This document shows, one piece after another, positions 33,215 through 43,500 of a stretch of 64,000 nt of DNA. This stretch comes from Knufia peltigerae. Lineage: Eukaryota > Ascomycota > Eurotiomycetes > Chaetothyriales > Trichomeriaceae. A program made the position numbers and the translations under genes. Each line of letters starts with the position of its first letter. The first letter of the stretch is position 1. The notes beneath the pieces are model-generated. The model made no database searches. It had not been told where the DNA came from and worked only from the letters and a program-made list of their open reading frames with translations. The DNA is taken from contig JAPDRN010000146.1 of NCBI GenBank assembly GCA_030247855.1, positions 1 to 64,000 of the forward strand, read 5' to 3'.

Positions 33215-35398
33215 GTTGGGCAAGTTCAAGTCAGGGATATTCTGGAGAGGCAACAGTGAAGGAGGACGAGTGAAGGAGTGGGAGAACAGTGGGAGAGCAG
33301 TCAATCTGAGGCGAGGGATATGACGGATTATATAGACGGTATCGAGTACGCTCCGTACATTCATAGGCAATGTCCAAGACTCGAGGCTCCGCTGGGAAGT
33401 CGCACAGGTGAAAAGCTAAGCTCCAACAAAGCAATCGAATAGGGCAAAAGAATGTCAGGCCAAGGTCGAGAACACGACGGCGACAAGCATGAGACAAGGA
33501 TTAAAAAATTGAGGGCCCAGGGAGATGCAACGCTTCGAGTACGATAGGCTAGGCGCAGTAGTGATTAGCAGTGACGGTAGCCACCAGCAAGGGCTGGCAA
33601 CCCCAGAAAGCTGAGTGATGGCCATGAGCATCCACAGGTGTGCAGACCTGAGTCTGGGGTACGCCATGTGGGCATGAGCCTGTGCGATTGGTCGTCCGAC
33701 GTGGCAATCACGCATTAAGTGCCCTGCCACATTGTTGGGTCACAATCCTTCCAACTTACAGACTTGAATTCTGCCCATAGCCAATACACACTCATACTAG
33801 CAGACCGAGGTATGCGTTTGCTCATTTCCCCATTAAGGTGTGAATGACATGATCCATGAGGTGCGATGATACTGACAACCGGAGTGGGTTGGGAGAACGC
33901 CCCTAGTGGCGGGCCAAGGCCTTGGAATTGGCTTGGGGGCAACCCACTGAGATCTCGACAAAGTCTGTCATTTCGCGCGAACAAGGGTGTCTCAAAAGAT
34001 GCGGATTTCTGGCGCCAGGCTCGAAACCAATGGAGCCAACAGTCAGCAATCAGACCAGAGGAGTTGATGCTTCAAATTGAGATACGAATCGGGTGTAGCG
34101 ATGCCAATGGACAACGCGATAAGGACGTGGGTGGCAAGCTTTCCAGCCGGGTTTGATGATGGTGCATAAGCGTGCTCTTGGCCGATAGAAGCACGGACTG
34201 AGGACTCTAGCCGTGCTCACCACCAAAGGCCGACCCGGGGGTCACCAAATGCGGGAGCACAATGCTAAGTGATCCTCGGCACTCATGGCATACATCATTG
34301 TGAGCGGAATCTTTGCGAGAGTAGCGACCGATCGAGTAACAGGCCCAGAGGAAATTCGGCCGTGTGTTCCTAAGATTCAAGGTTCGCTCCGTAGGACAAG
34401 AACACTGGAGAGGAGGCGGGGTTGATGGTGGTCGTATTGCCGGTAGGTCGACTCGGTATTCCTTACCGTGTGGCCCTTTTGACATCGTGATACCGTTCGA
34501 AGCCGACCGGCGCAGGACACGCCGAAAACGACCCAGCAACTTGAGGAAGCTGACTCACTCACAACTAAGTCAGGCCGGCTATTGCTGGGTTGGATCCTCG
34601 GCAATTTCTGCCAGATTAGTACAGGGTGCATGATCCTTGCCAAGTGTGGGAAGTCGGCCTCAGATATGGCCATTGATGGCCCCAATGCGACAGGAGTTCA
34701 AGTCTGAAGAACAGAAGGGAGGAGGTGACATGAGAAGCGGGATTTGGCTCGTTTTATAGCTCGCATCTATAACGAGAGGGTGAAATATGGATTAATCAAC
34801 GACCTTCAGGCACGTTTTAAAATGGCAAGAGCCGGTTGAACACCGAGAGCGAATCAAAGTGAGCATCAGATCAACGACCAGCTGAAATCCGTTCAATTCA
34901 TGCTGCCGTTTTAACAGCAGGATGCCGAGTTCCGCAAAATAATGCAATGCCTGTCAAATGCTGCTCCGGCTGCAACTGAGGGAGATTTAGCGCTTAAATA
35001 TCGTCAGACCAGATATCATTCTGTGAGTGGTCGGGGAAGTGTCCACCAAGATCAGCTCGGATAGTGCCGATGCGCTAGGCTGTTTTGAGTCAAGATGTCA
35101 ACAAATGTCGACAGCAACCAACAAGTTGCCTGCGCTTCGTGTTGTCTCAACTACATTGTTGTAGCAAAGCACAGACAGTGTCTTGCTTGATGGATAGAGA
35201 CTATTGATAGCAGTCTGGGTTGAAGCAGTTATCGGTCCTTATTCATTTTGTCTTTTCTCCTTTCAGATTCACTATTTACATCGTTCTCTGGCCATACACA
35301 CTCGTTCGACTGGCCGGCTCGATGCTGCTGTCTTCACCACTTATGCGACACGAGCCCTCCCCAGAAACAACTTGAGACCTTATTCTCGCTCGAAGGAC
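33215..35398. other. Long divergent intergenic region between MFS transporter and Cyk3
   Basis: 2.2 kb, no supportable gene on either strand. Holds GAGTACGCTCCGTAC at 33344-33358. The last 200 bases are open in frame with Cyk3 but the encoded residues are not SH3-like and probably are 5' leader. Confidence 0.5.
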
Positions 35399-38300
35399 AT
35401 GGCGACCTCTCAATTACCCTCGAAATTTCCCTGTTGGTGTCGCGCAGTCTATTCTTGGGGAGGAGAGACGGACAAGGATTTAGGATTCGTGGAAGGCGAT
35501 CTGATAGAATGCCTAAATGCTGGCGACGGTTCGTGGTGGATGGGAAGATTGAGGAGAGATAAACGGATGATGGGCCTATTCCCTTCGAATTTTGTCGTTG
35601 TTCTCGAGGACAACTTTGTGCCTATGAGTCGGTCCGTCAGCCCGTTGCCAGAGCTACACAAAACCGACAGCGGGCGAAAGAGTACGCAGGAACAACAACA
35701 AGAAAAGAAAGAACGAGCAAAATTCAGAAGGCCTTTCCAAGGTTACAAGCATGCCAAAGCTCCCACTGGCACAGGGGCCACACCGCAACGAACCACGGCA
35801 CCAGCACAACCAGTATATGATTCCAGAAACCCTCCCTCTACAGTGCTATGGCAGCAAAGACCACCATCGCGAGCGCCATCACGATCTCCGTCTCCAATAC
35901 CACACCATGAAATCGGTTCTTCTCCCCCACCGCCTCCTCCACCTCATCGCATTCTTGGGGGTTTCAACGGCAGCGCGTCTCGGGCTCCCTCCCCGGCGCC
36001 TGAGCCACTTGATATGAACGACAGATATCAAACCTTCTCCCGGACACCTTCGCCAGCACCACCTTCTTTGAACGGGCACACTCCTCCGATGATCCGTAGT
36101 GCTATGGACGACGTAATGTCTTCGCTTGATGACATGACATTGGTCGGACATGATCCACAACATGGGCAGGACCATGAATTCAACCCTTGGTCCCCAGAAG
36201 CTTTTGACGATTTCCGTCGACCCAACGAGCGATCGGACCCTCGGCCATTGACGAGTCTAGGGCTAGGTGCAGGAGGCAGCAATTACTCAGGAGGACGTAT
36301 CAACTATAGTAGCCGCCATAACAGCCCAGACAGGTTTCAGGATGGCGCTCCGAGGCTTGAAAATTACGTTCAGCGAATGGAGAGCAGACTCCGTCATATG
36401 CAGCAGGCTAGAGAAGGCTTGATAGATCCAGACGACGTCGCAGGCAGCGACCCACCCGAACCACCTGCGAAGAACTCACCTTGGTCGTCGCGCCCTGTTT
36501 CATCTATGGCGGATCGTAGAAAGTCACTACGGAAACGGAAGTCTGCTTATGAACTTGGAGGCAATGGGTTGGCAAGGACGTACACGACGAAAACAAACTC
36601 TACAAACTCCAGCAGCGGCGTTCAGAGTGTTGCGACGAATTCTTCACATCAATCGAGCATGACCAGCCAAAGTCTCATGAGCGGGTACTCGGCTGGTGCT
36701 TTCAGCGCGACGAGCGCAGGCAGTCTCGCCAGGAAGAGAATGGGGAGTATCCGAGACAGAATGAGCCGACCTATGACTAGCGCAGGCATGAGAAATGACA
36801 GGTGGGAGCAGAACGATGCGAGACCGAAAACACCAATGACAGGCATCTCCTTCCATTCCAGTCACGACTCGAGGCAAGGTGCAAAATCGGCCATAGGCTG
36901 GGAAGATGCAGAAAGGAGTACGACTGGTGGTCTTGGTGGATTCACCACGCCCAAGGCCAAGAAACCCGGGTTCTTTAAGAAATTGATGGACAGTGCAAAG
37001 ACGGGGGCTGCGAGCGCCAGAAGTACGATCTCGGCAAGCCAGACCGGAAGCAATGCCGGTTCACCAACGAAATTGACTGGTATCGCTGGAGGCACAGCTT
37101 TCAATGCGCCCGTTGCGAGTACAAATGTGAATTCGTATGGTGTTGATGCCGCCCGTGAGATGGGCCTGGCAAGCGGAGCATCGGGCTCATACATCCTCAC
37201 GCGGCGCGATATCAATCGATCCAATACTCCCGGGCCATCGGAACGACAAGAACGAGCGGACCGGTGTCACATGCTTGATCAACCCGTCATTTGTCCTGTA
37301 GAAGAGCTTTTCGAGACTCTACAAGGTGATGAAGATGCAAATGGTCGACCAGTCTACGAACCTTTTCAGATCAGTAATCCCAGCTTCAGCCAAGTCGACA
37401 AGGCAGCTCGGTTCATTACCAGTCTGCCGATCAGTATCACCGCTGTGAGTCTTGCGACAGGCTTCATCTGCCGGCCATACCGAAGTGGCGTTCAAAGACT
37501 GAGAGCAATCTTCATCTGGTGTGCAGAAAGGATTAGTTGGGAAGAAGACCACGACATGGGCGGATACAACTACAATTCTCCCCTCGATACAAGGCGCGTC
37601 ATACAGTCAAGAAGAGGGAATAGCCAGGAAGTCTCGGCTTTGATTCTAGAAATGTGCTCGGCCATTGGAATTCATGCTGAGGTCGTGCAAGGATATCTCA
37701 AGACACCAGGAGAAGATCTTGATCTGGATAGTCTCAGTCGACCGAATCACTTCTGGAATGCAATACTCGTCGACAACGAGTGGAGAATGATGGACGCAAG
37801 TTTAGCAAGCCCGACTAACCCAAAGCGAATCTTATACTCGAGTATCAGCACAAGCATCGCGGAGGCGTGGTATTTCCTTGCAAAACCAAGCGAGATATCC
37901 TGGACGCATGTACCTCTCGAGGATGTTCAGCAGCACATGATTCCCAGCATCAGTGCGGATGTGCTGCTAAGCTTGCCTGGAACATGCCCGCCATTCTTCA
38001 GACAAGGTCTGTCAATCCATGCATACGACACTAGTATTATTCGCATGGAGGGACTGGAAATGTGTACACTCAGCATTAACGTTCCCCCAGATGTTGAGAT
38101 TGTGGCAGAAGTAGAAGCCAGGAAATACCTTCGAGATCAGGACGGTGACGTTTACGAAGACACCGACAACATTACCAAGAAAAGAGCACTTGCTCAGCCC
38201 AGTTGGTATCGAACCATGCCAAATACTGAAATATGTCAAAAGCGATATGTCGTCAAGGCCATCCTACCCGGAGATGAAGGAATCGCCGTGCTGAAAGTCT

Positions 38301-38926
38301 ACGCTGGGAAGAAGGGACTGATGCTGAGCTCTCGGGATATTGTTCATCCTGTGGCCCTGGCTTTGCCGCTTTATCAATCTGGCGAGAATCCTGCGTATGA
38401 TTTTGTTCTGCGACATCCCACACCACATGCCACAAGACAGGATCTCTACGTTGTCCAACCACAATGCATACGACTGGGCGCTGGCGAGACATACGTCTTT
38501 TGCGTTCGACAGCACGCCGCATCTGTCGCTTCGATGCCTGCCACTGAATCAAATGGCTTTGACCATCGACCCGTCAGTCCGAACCCACTTGCACGGCCAG
38601 CTAGTGCGATGAGTATGACGAGCAGTGCGGCCGGAAGCAATCCAAGTGAACAGGGCAGCAATGTCATTGGGCCAGGAGGTGTGAAAGTCGTCAAAGACAA
38701 GCCAGCCAAGCTAGCGATTCAAAGTCCGAGTGGGAAGATCATCAGACTGAATCGTAAGCACGAAGGGCTACCACAAGCAAGTGCTCTCAGGGATGTCGAC
38801 GGTGAGATTCTCGGCAGTGTGTGGGAAACGACGGTCAAAGTTACCGAGCGTGGAACCTGGCGTGGTCTGGTGCTGGCCGATCGAAGTGCAAGATGGTGCG
38901 TTTTTTGTGAATGGGAAAGCTCATGA
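35399..38926 (+). CDS. CYK3: Cytokinesis protein Cyk3: SH3 plus transglutaminase-like domain
   Basis: Promotes septum formation at the cytokinetic ring. Single exon, 1175 aa. The SH3 domain is residues 8-63 (AVYSWGGETDKDLGFVEGD, GDGSWWMGRL, GLFPSNFV). A long low-complexity region (70-600) is rich in PxxP, Ser and Pro (SSPPPPPPPHR). The transglutaminase-like core (about 690-810) is followed by an Ig-like C-terminal part. The transglutaminase triad is degenerate: Ser742 stands where the nucleophilic Cys is expected (RRGNSQEVSALIL), while His784 (NHFWN) and Asp799 (MMDAS) remain. That agrees with Cyk3 acting non-enzymatically. The start at 35399 lies directly before the SH3 domain; an upstream in-frame ATG at 35204 would add 65 unlikely residues. 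Confidence 0.94.
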   Translation: MATSQLPSKFPCWCRAVYSWGGETDKDLGFVEGDLIECLNAGDGSWWMGRLRRDKRMMGLFPSNFVVVLEDNFVPMSRSVSPLPELHKTDSGRKSTQEQQQEKKERAKFRRPFQGYKHAKAPTGTGATPQRTTAPAQPVYDSRNPPSTVLWQQRPPSRAPSRSPSPIPHHEIGSSPPPPPPPHRILGGFNGSASRAPSPAPEPLDMNDRYQTFSRTPSPAPPSLNGHTPPMIRSAMDDVMSSLDDMTLVGHDPQHGQDHEFNPWSPEAFDDFRRPNERSDPRPLTSLGLGAGGSNYSGGRINYSSRHNSPDRFQDGAPRLENYVQRMESRLRHMQQAREGLIDPDDVAGSDPPEPPAKNSPWSSRPVSSMADRRKSLRKRKSAYELGGNGLARTYTTKTNSTNSSSGVQSVATNSSHQSSMTSQSLMSGYSAGAFSATSAGSLARKRMGSIRDRMSRPMTSAGMRNDRWEQNDARPKTPMTGISFHSSHDSRQGAKSAIGWEDAERSTTGGLGGFTTPKAKKPGFFKKLMDSAKTGAASARSTISASQTGSNAGSPTKLTGIAGGTAFNAPVASTNVNSYGVDAAREMGLASGASGSYILTRRDINRSNTPGPSERQERADRCHMLDQPVICPVEELFETLQGDEDANGRPVYEPFQISNPSFSQVDKAARFITSLPISITAVSLATGFICRPYRSGVQRLRAIFIWCAERISWEEDHDMGGYNYNSPLDTRRVIQSRRGNSQEVSALILEMCSAIGIHAEVVQGYLKTPGEDLDLDSLSRPNHFWNAILVDNEWRMMDASLASPTNPKRILYSSISTSIAEAWYFLAKPSEISWTHVPLEDVQQHMIPSISADVLLSLPGTCPPFFRQGLSIHAYDTSIIRMEGLEMCTLSINVPPDVEIVAEVEARKYLRDQDGDVYEDTDNITKKRALAQPSWYRTMPNTEICQKRYVVKAILPGDEGIAVLKVYAGKKGLMLSSRDIVHPVALALPLYQSGENPAYDFVLRHPTPHATRQDLYVVQPQCIRLGAGETYVFCVRQHAASVASMPATESNGFDHRPVSPNPLARPASAMSMTSSAAGSNPSEQGSNVIGPGGVKVVKDKPAKLAIQSPSGKIIRLNRKHEGLPQASALRDVDGEILGSVWETTVKVTERGTWRGLVLADRSARWCVFCEWESS

Positions 38927-40535
38927 TTTTGGGAGAAGGGGGAGCGAGGCTATCACGACTGGCCTACTAATCGGACTGGCATAGCCCATGTGCAATGATT
39001 GGCGTTCTCGGCGGAGTGACCAAACAAAAGTTTTGCGAATTGTTTTGGATTTTGTGGGCGGATACCCAGTATTTTGTTGGATGACCATGGTTTATGAGGT
39101 GTTGTTCTGCTGAGATCTGGAAAGGCTTTGGTGAAACGATTTCGACACGGATGTTCATGGGTTTGGGATCATCCGATGATGGGCACTTAGGTGTTTGAAA
39201 TATTTCAGGCTTCTCAGTTCATTTCAATGGGCGATTGGATCCAAGGGAGGAGACAATGTGGCCTGGCATGGTCGATGCCTTTTATTAGGGGATGTATGAA
39301 CAACAGACAGTTTTTTCGAGGGCGGCCTCCTACGAGTACTCCGTAATGATTGAGACGAATGATAGGATTGCGTAGCAGCGTATGGAGCAATTAAATGACC
39401 AAGGATTTTATGAACAACATTCCCTACCCAAGATAACTTAGCAGGTTTTCTCTCTACAGAGATCAACCGATGGATATGCCTGAGACATGTCCTTGACGGC
39501 GAGCAGGAACAATCCTGTCAACGGATGGCGCCGTCTGGGTGAAGTTGTCTTGTCCGTTAAGCGTATCTTCGTTCTCGGCTCAAAAGTAGAAATCATCTGT
39601 CCTGCTCTCCGCCTCTTCTTCGGACTGAAAGATCCTCATCCTCCAAACATACGAATTTGGCAGGTATTGATGGTTTAGATGGTCAGGGCATCGAGTCTTG
39701 CTGAGAAATAGATTCAAACACTAGAGGAACATTCCGCGAGAATTGGATATCTTTCGGGATGTTCATGATAGATAGGTATAGAGGAGGGTAGAATGTTTGG
39801 TGGCGTCACCCAGGCGGAGGTGGCGGCCGTACAAATTAAGGTACTTCGGGTGCGGGTGGACATGCAAATCCTGAAAACCCCTGCAAGTACTCAGTACTTG
39901 GCCCAATCTGACTTGTCCACGTATGTAGGCTTTACATGACTGTCAACTTGCGTCGTTTTCATCCCCTCACCTTTCACCGGTCACCACAGCCTCAAGCCCA
40001 GCACGCATTCGGAAAAGGATGAGGCTGCTTTGATGCATGCCGAAAATTTACAACTTGTGGTGTGCATGATGTCTTTGTGCAGGGCGACATGTCGTCACAA
40101 GGCTGGGGGAAAATTGATAGCCAGCTCACTTGGTTCACAGCTGTCGCATGCCACACCAAAGGGATCTGATGGGCATGGGAGATTTGATGCAAAGCAGAAG
40201 GAGAAGGTACTGAGCGATGAGCGATGGCGAGACTTCTTGGAAACGTTGCACTTGGGCAAGGTGTAGCCCACTTTGGCCAAAAATCGCTGCTCCTGCATGA
40301 TGAATCAACCCCAATTGGACGATAAGTCATCACAAGTCCCAAGCTAAATTCAGATCACGCTCAGAAAGATATGTATCATGCAGCATCTCTCTCTCATCTA
40401 GCGCCGGTAGCTGTTGAGCTATTCCTCAGACTTGCAGCTCAGGCCGAACCGTTTTCAAACTCCATCTTCTTCCAATATCAACGGCGAACACCGGATTTAA
40501 GAATTGCTCCAGCCTCCCTTTCACCTCACGGACCG
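38927..40535. other. Intergenic, no gene seen
   Basis: 1.6 kb. Holds TACGAGTACTCCGTAATG at 39331-39348. An in-frame ATG at 40371 could extend the next gene by 55 codons. Confidence 0.5.
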
Positions 40536-43500
40536 ATGCCACTATCAAAGAAGCCCCGCAATTCGTTTTGGGGCCTCCTGAAGGAGGAGTTATTTGGCCA
40601 CAAACCCGCCAAAAGGAAGCGCCGACGACGGTCTCATCGCTCCAGACATTCTTCAGATGCAGACCAACAGGGAGGCCGCCATGGGGCCCATAAAAGATCG
40701 CACCAGCAAAAGCATCATGAAGAGAGAACACACAGCGAGACAGAAAGAGACTTGGCGAGACAACATATACGAGCCATTAGAAAAAGGAAACTCAACGCTG
40801 ACGACATCAATCAGGGTGCGCTGGACTTGTAAGTCCAAAAGCACAGAGTGACCCCCTTCCGGAGCCTTGGTTCTGCTAACCTCGTTGCAAGTCTCTCGGA
40901 CGACCTCTATTCGTCGTCTACTCACTTTATCCTTGAATTGATTCAAAATGCCGACGACTGCAAGTTTAGTCTCGAAAAGGAGCAAAATGTCTCGCAACCC
41001 AGCCAAAGCGACGATTCCGAGAGGGCCTACCTGCCCGCTCTAACTTTCATCTTGAGAGAGAGAGAACTCCGGACTAAATGCAACGAAGATGGGTTCCTTC
41101 CGGAGCACGTCGAAGCCATCTGCAATACTGGCGCCAGTTCCAAGAAAGGTGATCCTAACTCAACCGGCGAAAAGGGCGTCGGTTTCAAGTCGGTTTTCGC
41201 AATAGCAGACCTCGTCTGGATTATTTCGAACAATTACTCCTTCAAGTTCGACAAACATGAGCCACGTGGGATGCTGGCCCCGATATGGCAAGCATTGCCT
41301 GATCCTGACCTGGATGGTATCCTCCCCGGCCAAGATGGCACTACAATGGTATTTCAATTGTCCTCCATGGCTAATGAGAAAATGCACGCCATGGTACATG
41401 CCTTACAGTCTTACATCCTCAAAGTATTGATTTTCCTGAAAAACCTTCGGTGCATCACGTTCACCATTGAAGACGACCGCCGGAGAGAGCAGCAAATTAC
41501 GATGACACGGAAAGACTCAGTTTCAGATGTTAAAGGTCATTACACAACCGAGCTTATTTCTCCGGATCGCTCGCGACGGCTTTTCATGATCCAAAGCTTC
41601 AAGGTGCCGTCAATGCCCACGGAGGAAAAGCGACCCGGACAGGAGACATCAGAGATCAAAATTGCATTCCCCATGAATCCTGATAATCAGCCAGTGCTAG
41701 AGGCACAATATGTCTACTCGTTTCTGCCAGTCTATGACTTCGGATTCAAGGTACGCCAGCTCGAGAATGTGCGCGATCCGATACAGTATCACGGCTCACA
41801 CGTAGAATAGTTCCTTCTTCAGGCCGACTTCCTTCTGCCGGCAAGTCGAGAAGCCATCAAGGAAAATTCAGAATGGAATAAAAAAATTCTTGCAGCTGTC
41901 CCCGGGTTATTTATTTCCGCAATCGAGCATCTGGTGCCAAAAATCCTACGCTATTCGTGGCTGAGGTTCTTGCCGGACGAGGGCCAGCGCGAAGACGTTT
42001 TCAAGGAAGTGAGACTGAAGATCTGGTCTCGGGTGCGTGAACAACCGTTTTTGGTGTCTGAAGCCGATGAACTAGCTAAGCCTGCGGACTTGTGGTGGGT
42101 ACCTCCTTATTTCAGATACGAAGACAACACTCCCTTCACCTTGTGCACGGCCACGCAGGCCCACTACCTTTCGCGCGATTATTCTGCGGATGACCGATAC
42201 TTACTTCAACGCCTCGGTGTGGTTGAGCTCCCTCTGAAACAGTTTCTCGAAGACCTTGCGCTCCTTATCAAATCCGAAGATGGTATCGCTGAGCGTCCTG
42301 TGGAATGGCACCGACATCTGTCAAAGGCGATAGAGCAACATGAACATCGCGAACGTTGCATCCCGCAGTTGCGGTCCCTTCGAATCATCCCTACGAAGAG
42401 GCCGAGGCCAAATGAGGATGCCGAGTGGGTGGCCTCAGACCAAGGCATCATTATGTTTTCTTCTACGGAAAAATATCCCGATATTCCTCCTGGTATCAAC
42501 ATCTATCAAGTTCACCCAGATGTGGGAGATGAATTCGAAGACATAGACCGCCGCGCTCTGTTTCGGCATGTTGGAGCTCAAGGCTACAGGATTGGCCTAA
42601 TTCACGATGAGATCATCAAGAAACAAACAGATCAAGAATCTGTTGAGTGGAGCTTGACATCCGACTTGGTTGCACAGCTTCACTTCTTGTATGAGACAGG
42701 GTGGGAAAGCAGAGGATCCCTCAATCTGTGGGTAATGACAGTGGAAGGAACTCCGGGTCTTGCATCCATGACCTATCTCAATTCCGGTCACACATATTCC
42801 GCAGCTGTGATTTTTGCCCGGGGCGGGCAGAAAGTGTCCCTCACGCAGGGCGAATACTCCGAAACAAAAGCCGGGCTCGTCCGGAGATGGAATGGTTGGC
42901 TTTACCACCAATTCCGGGTGTGGCATGTTCCAAAGCTGGTCAAAGACCGGGAGTCGTACAAAATCGAACTTTCCCCGGATTTCGATCGAGTCACCGAGAT
43001 TCTCGCGTCATCCGAGTGGCTGTTACTGTTGAAGAAAAACCAGGACGTCTATTCAGAGTGGCTAGGTACTGACAATGCACGGACGAGCATTTTGAGAGAT
43101 CAGCTGGGGTCGAAAGTTGTTGACTGCCATGACGGTTCTCGAGCTCCGCTGAACAAAACGTTCCTTTTCCCGAAAGCCCTGCTGCCCGACGAGCCCATTC
43201 CCATTGCGCGACTACAGGTGGATGACGAAAACGACGACAAATGGAAATTCCTGGCCAACTTAGGGGTTCTTTTGAATACGAACATCTCGTTCTACATCAG
43301 ATGCCTCCAGGAATTTAGTGGGAAAAGCTCGTCCGTCAAAGACATGTACGCCTTCTACAAGAAGATACAGGCGGATTACAAAGAAAGCGAAAATGACCTC
43401 CTGTAAGAGCTCAAGTCCAAATTTGTGGCGTAAGAGTAACTGACGGAAGCTCACAGCAAGGCTTTTGACAAGCATCCGTTGATCTATTTTCCCATGGAGG

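Noticed and set aside
35204..35398. 65-codon N-terminal extension of Cyk3
   Set aside because: The residues are unlike fungal Cyk3, which starts just before the SH3 domain; read as 5' leader.
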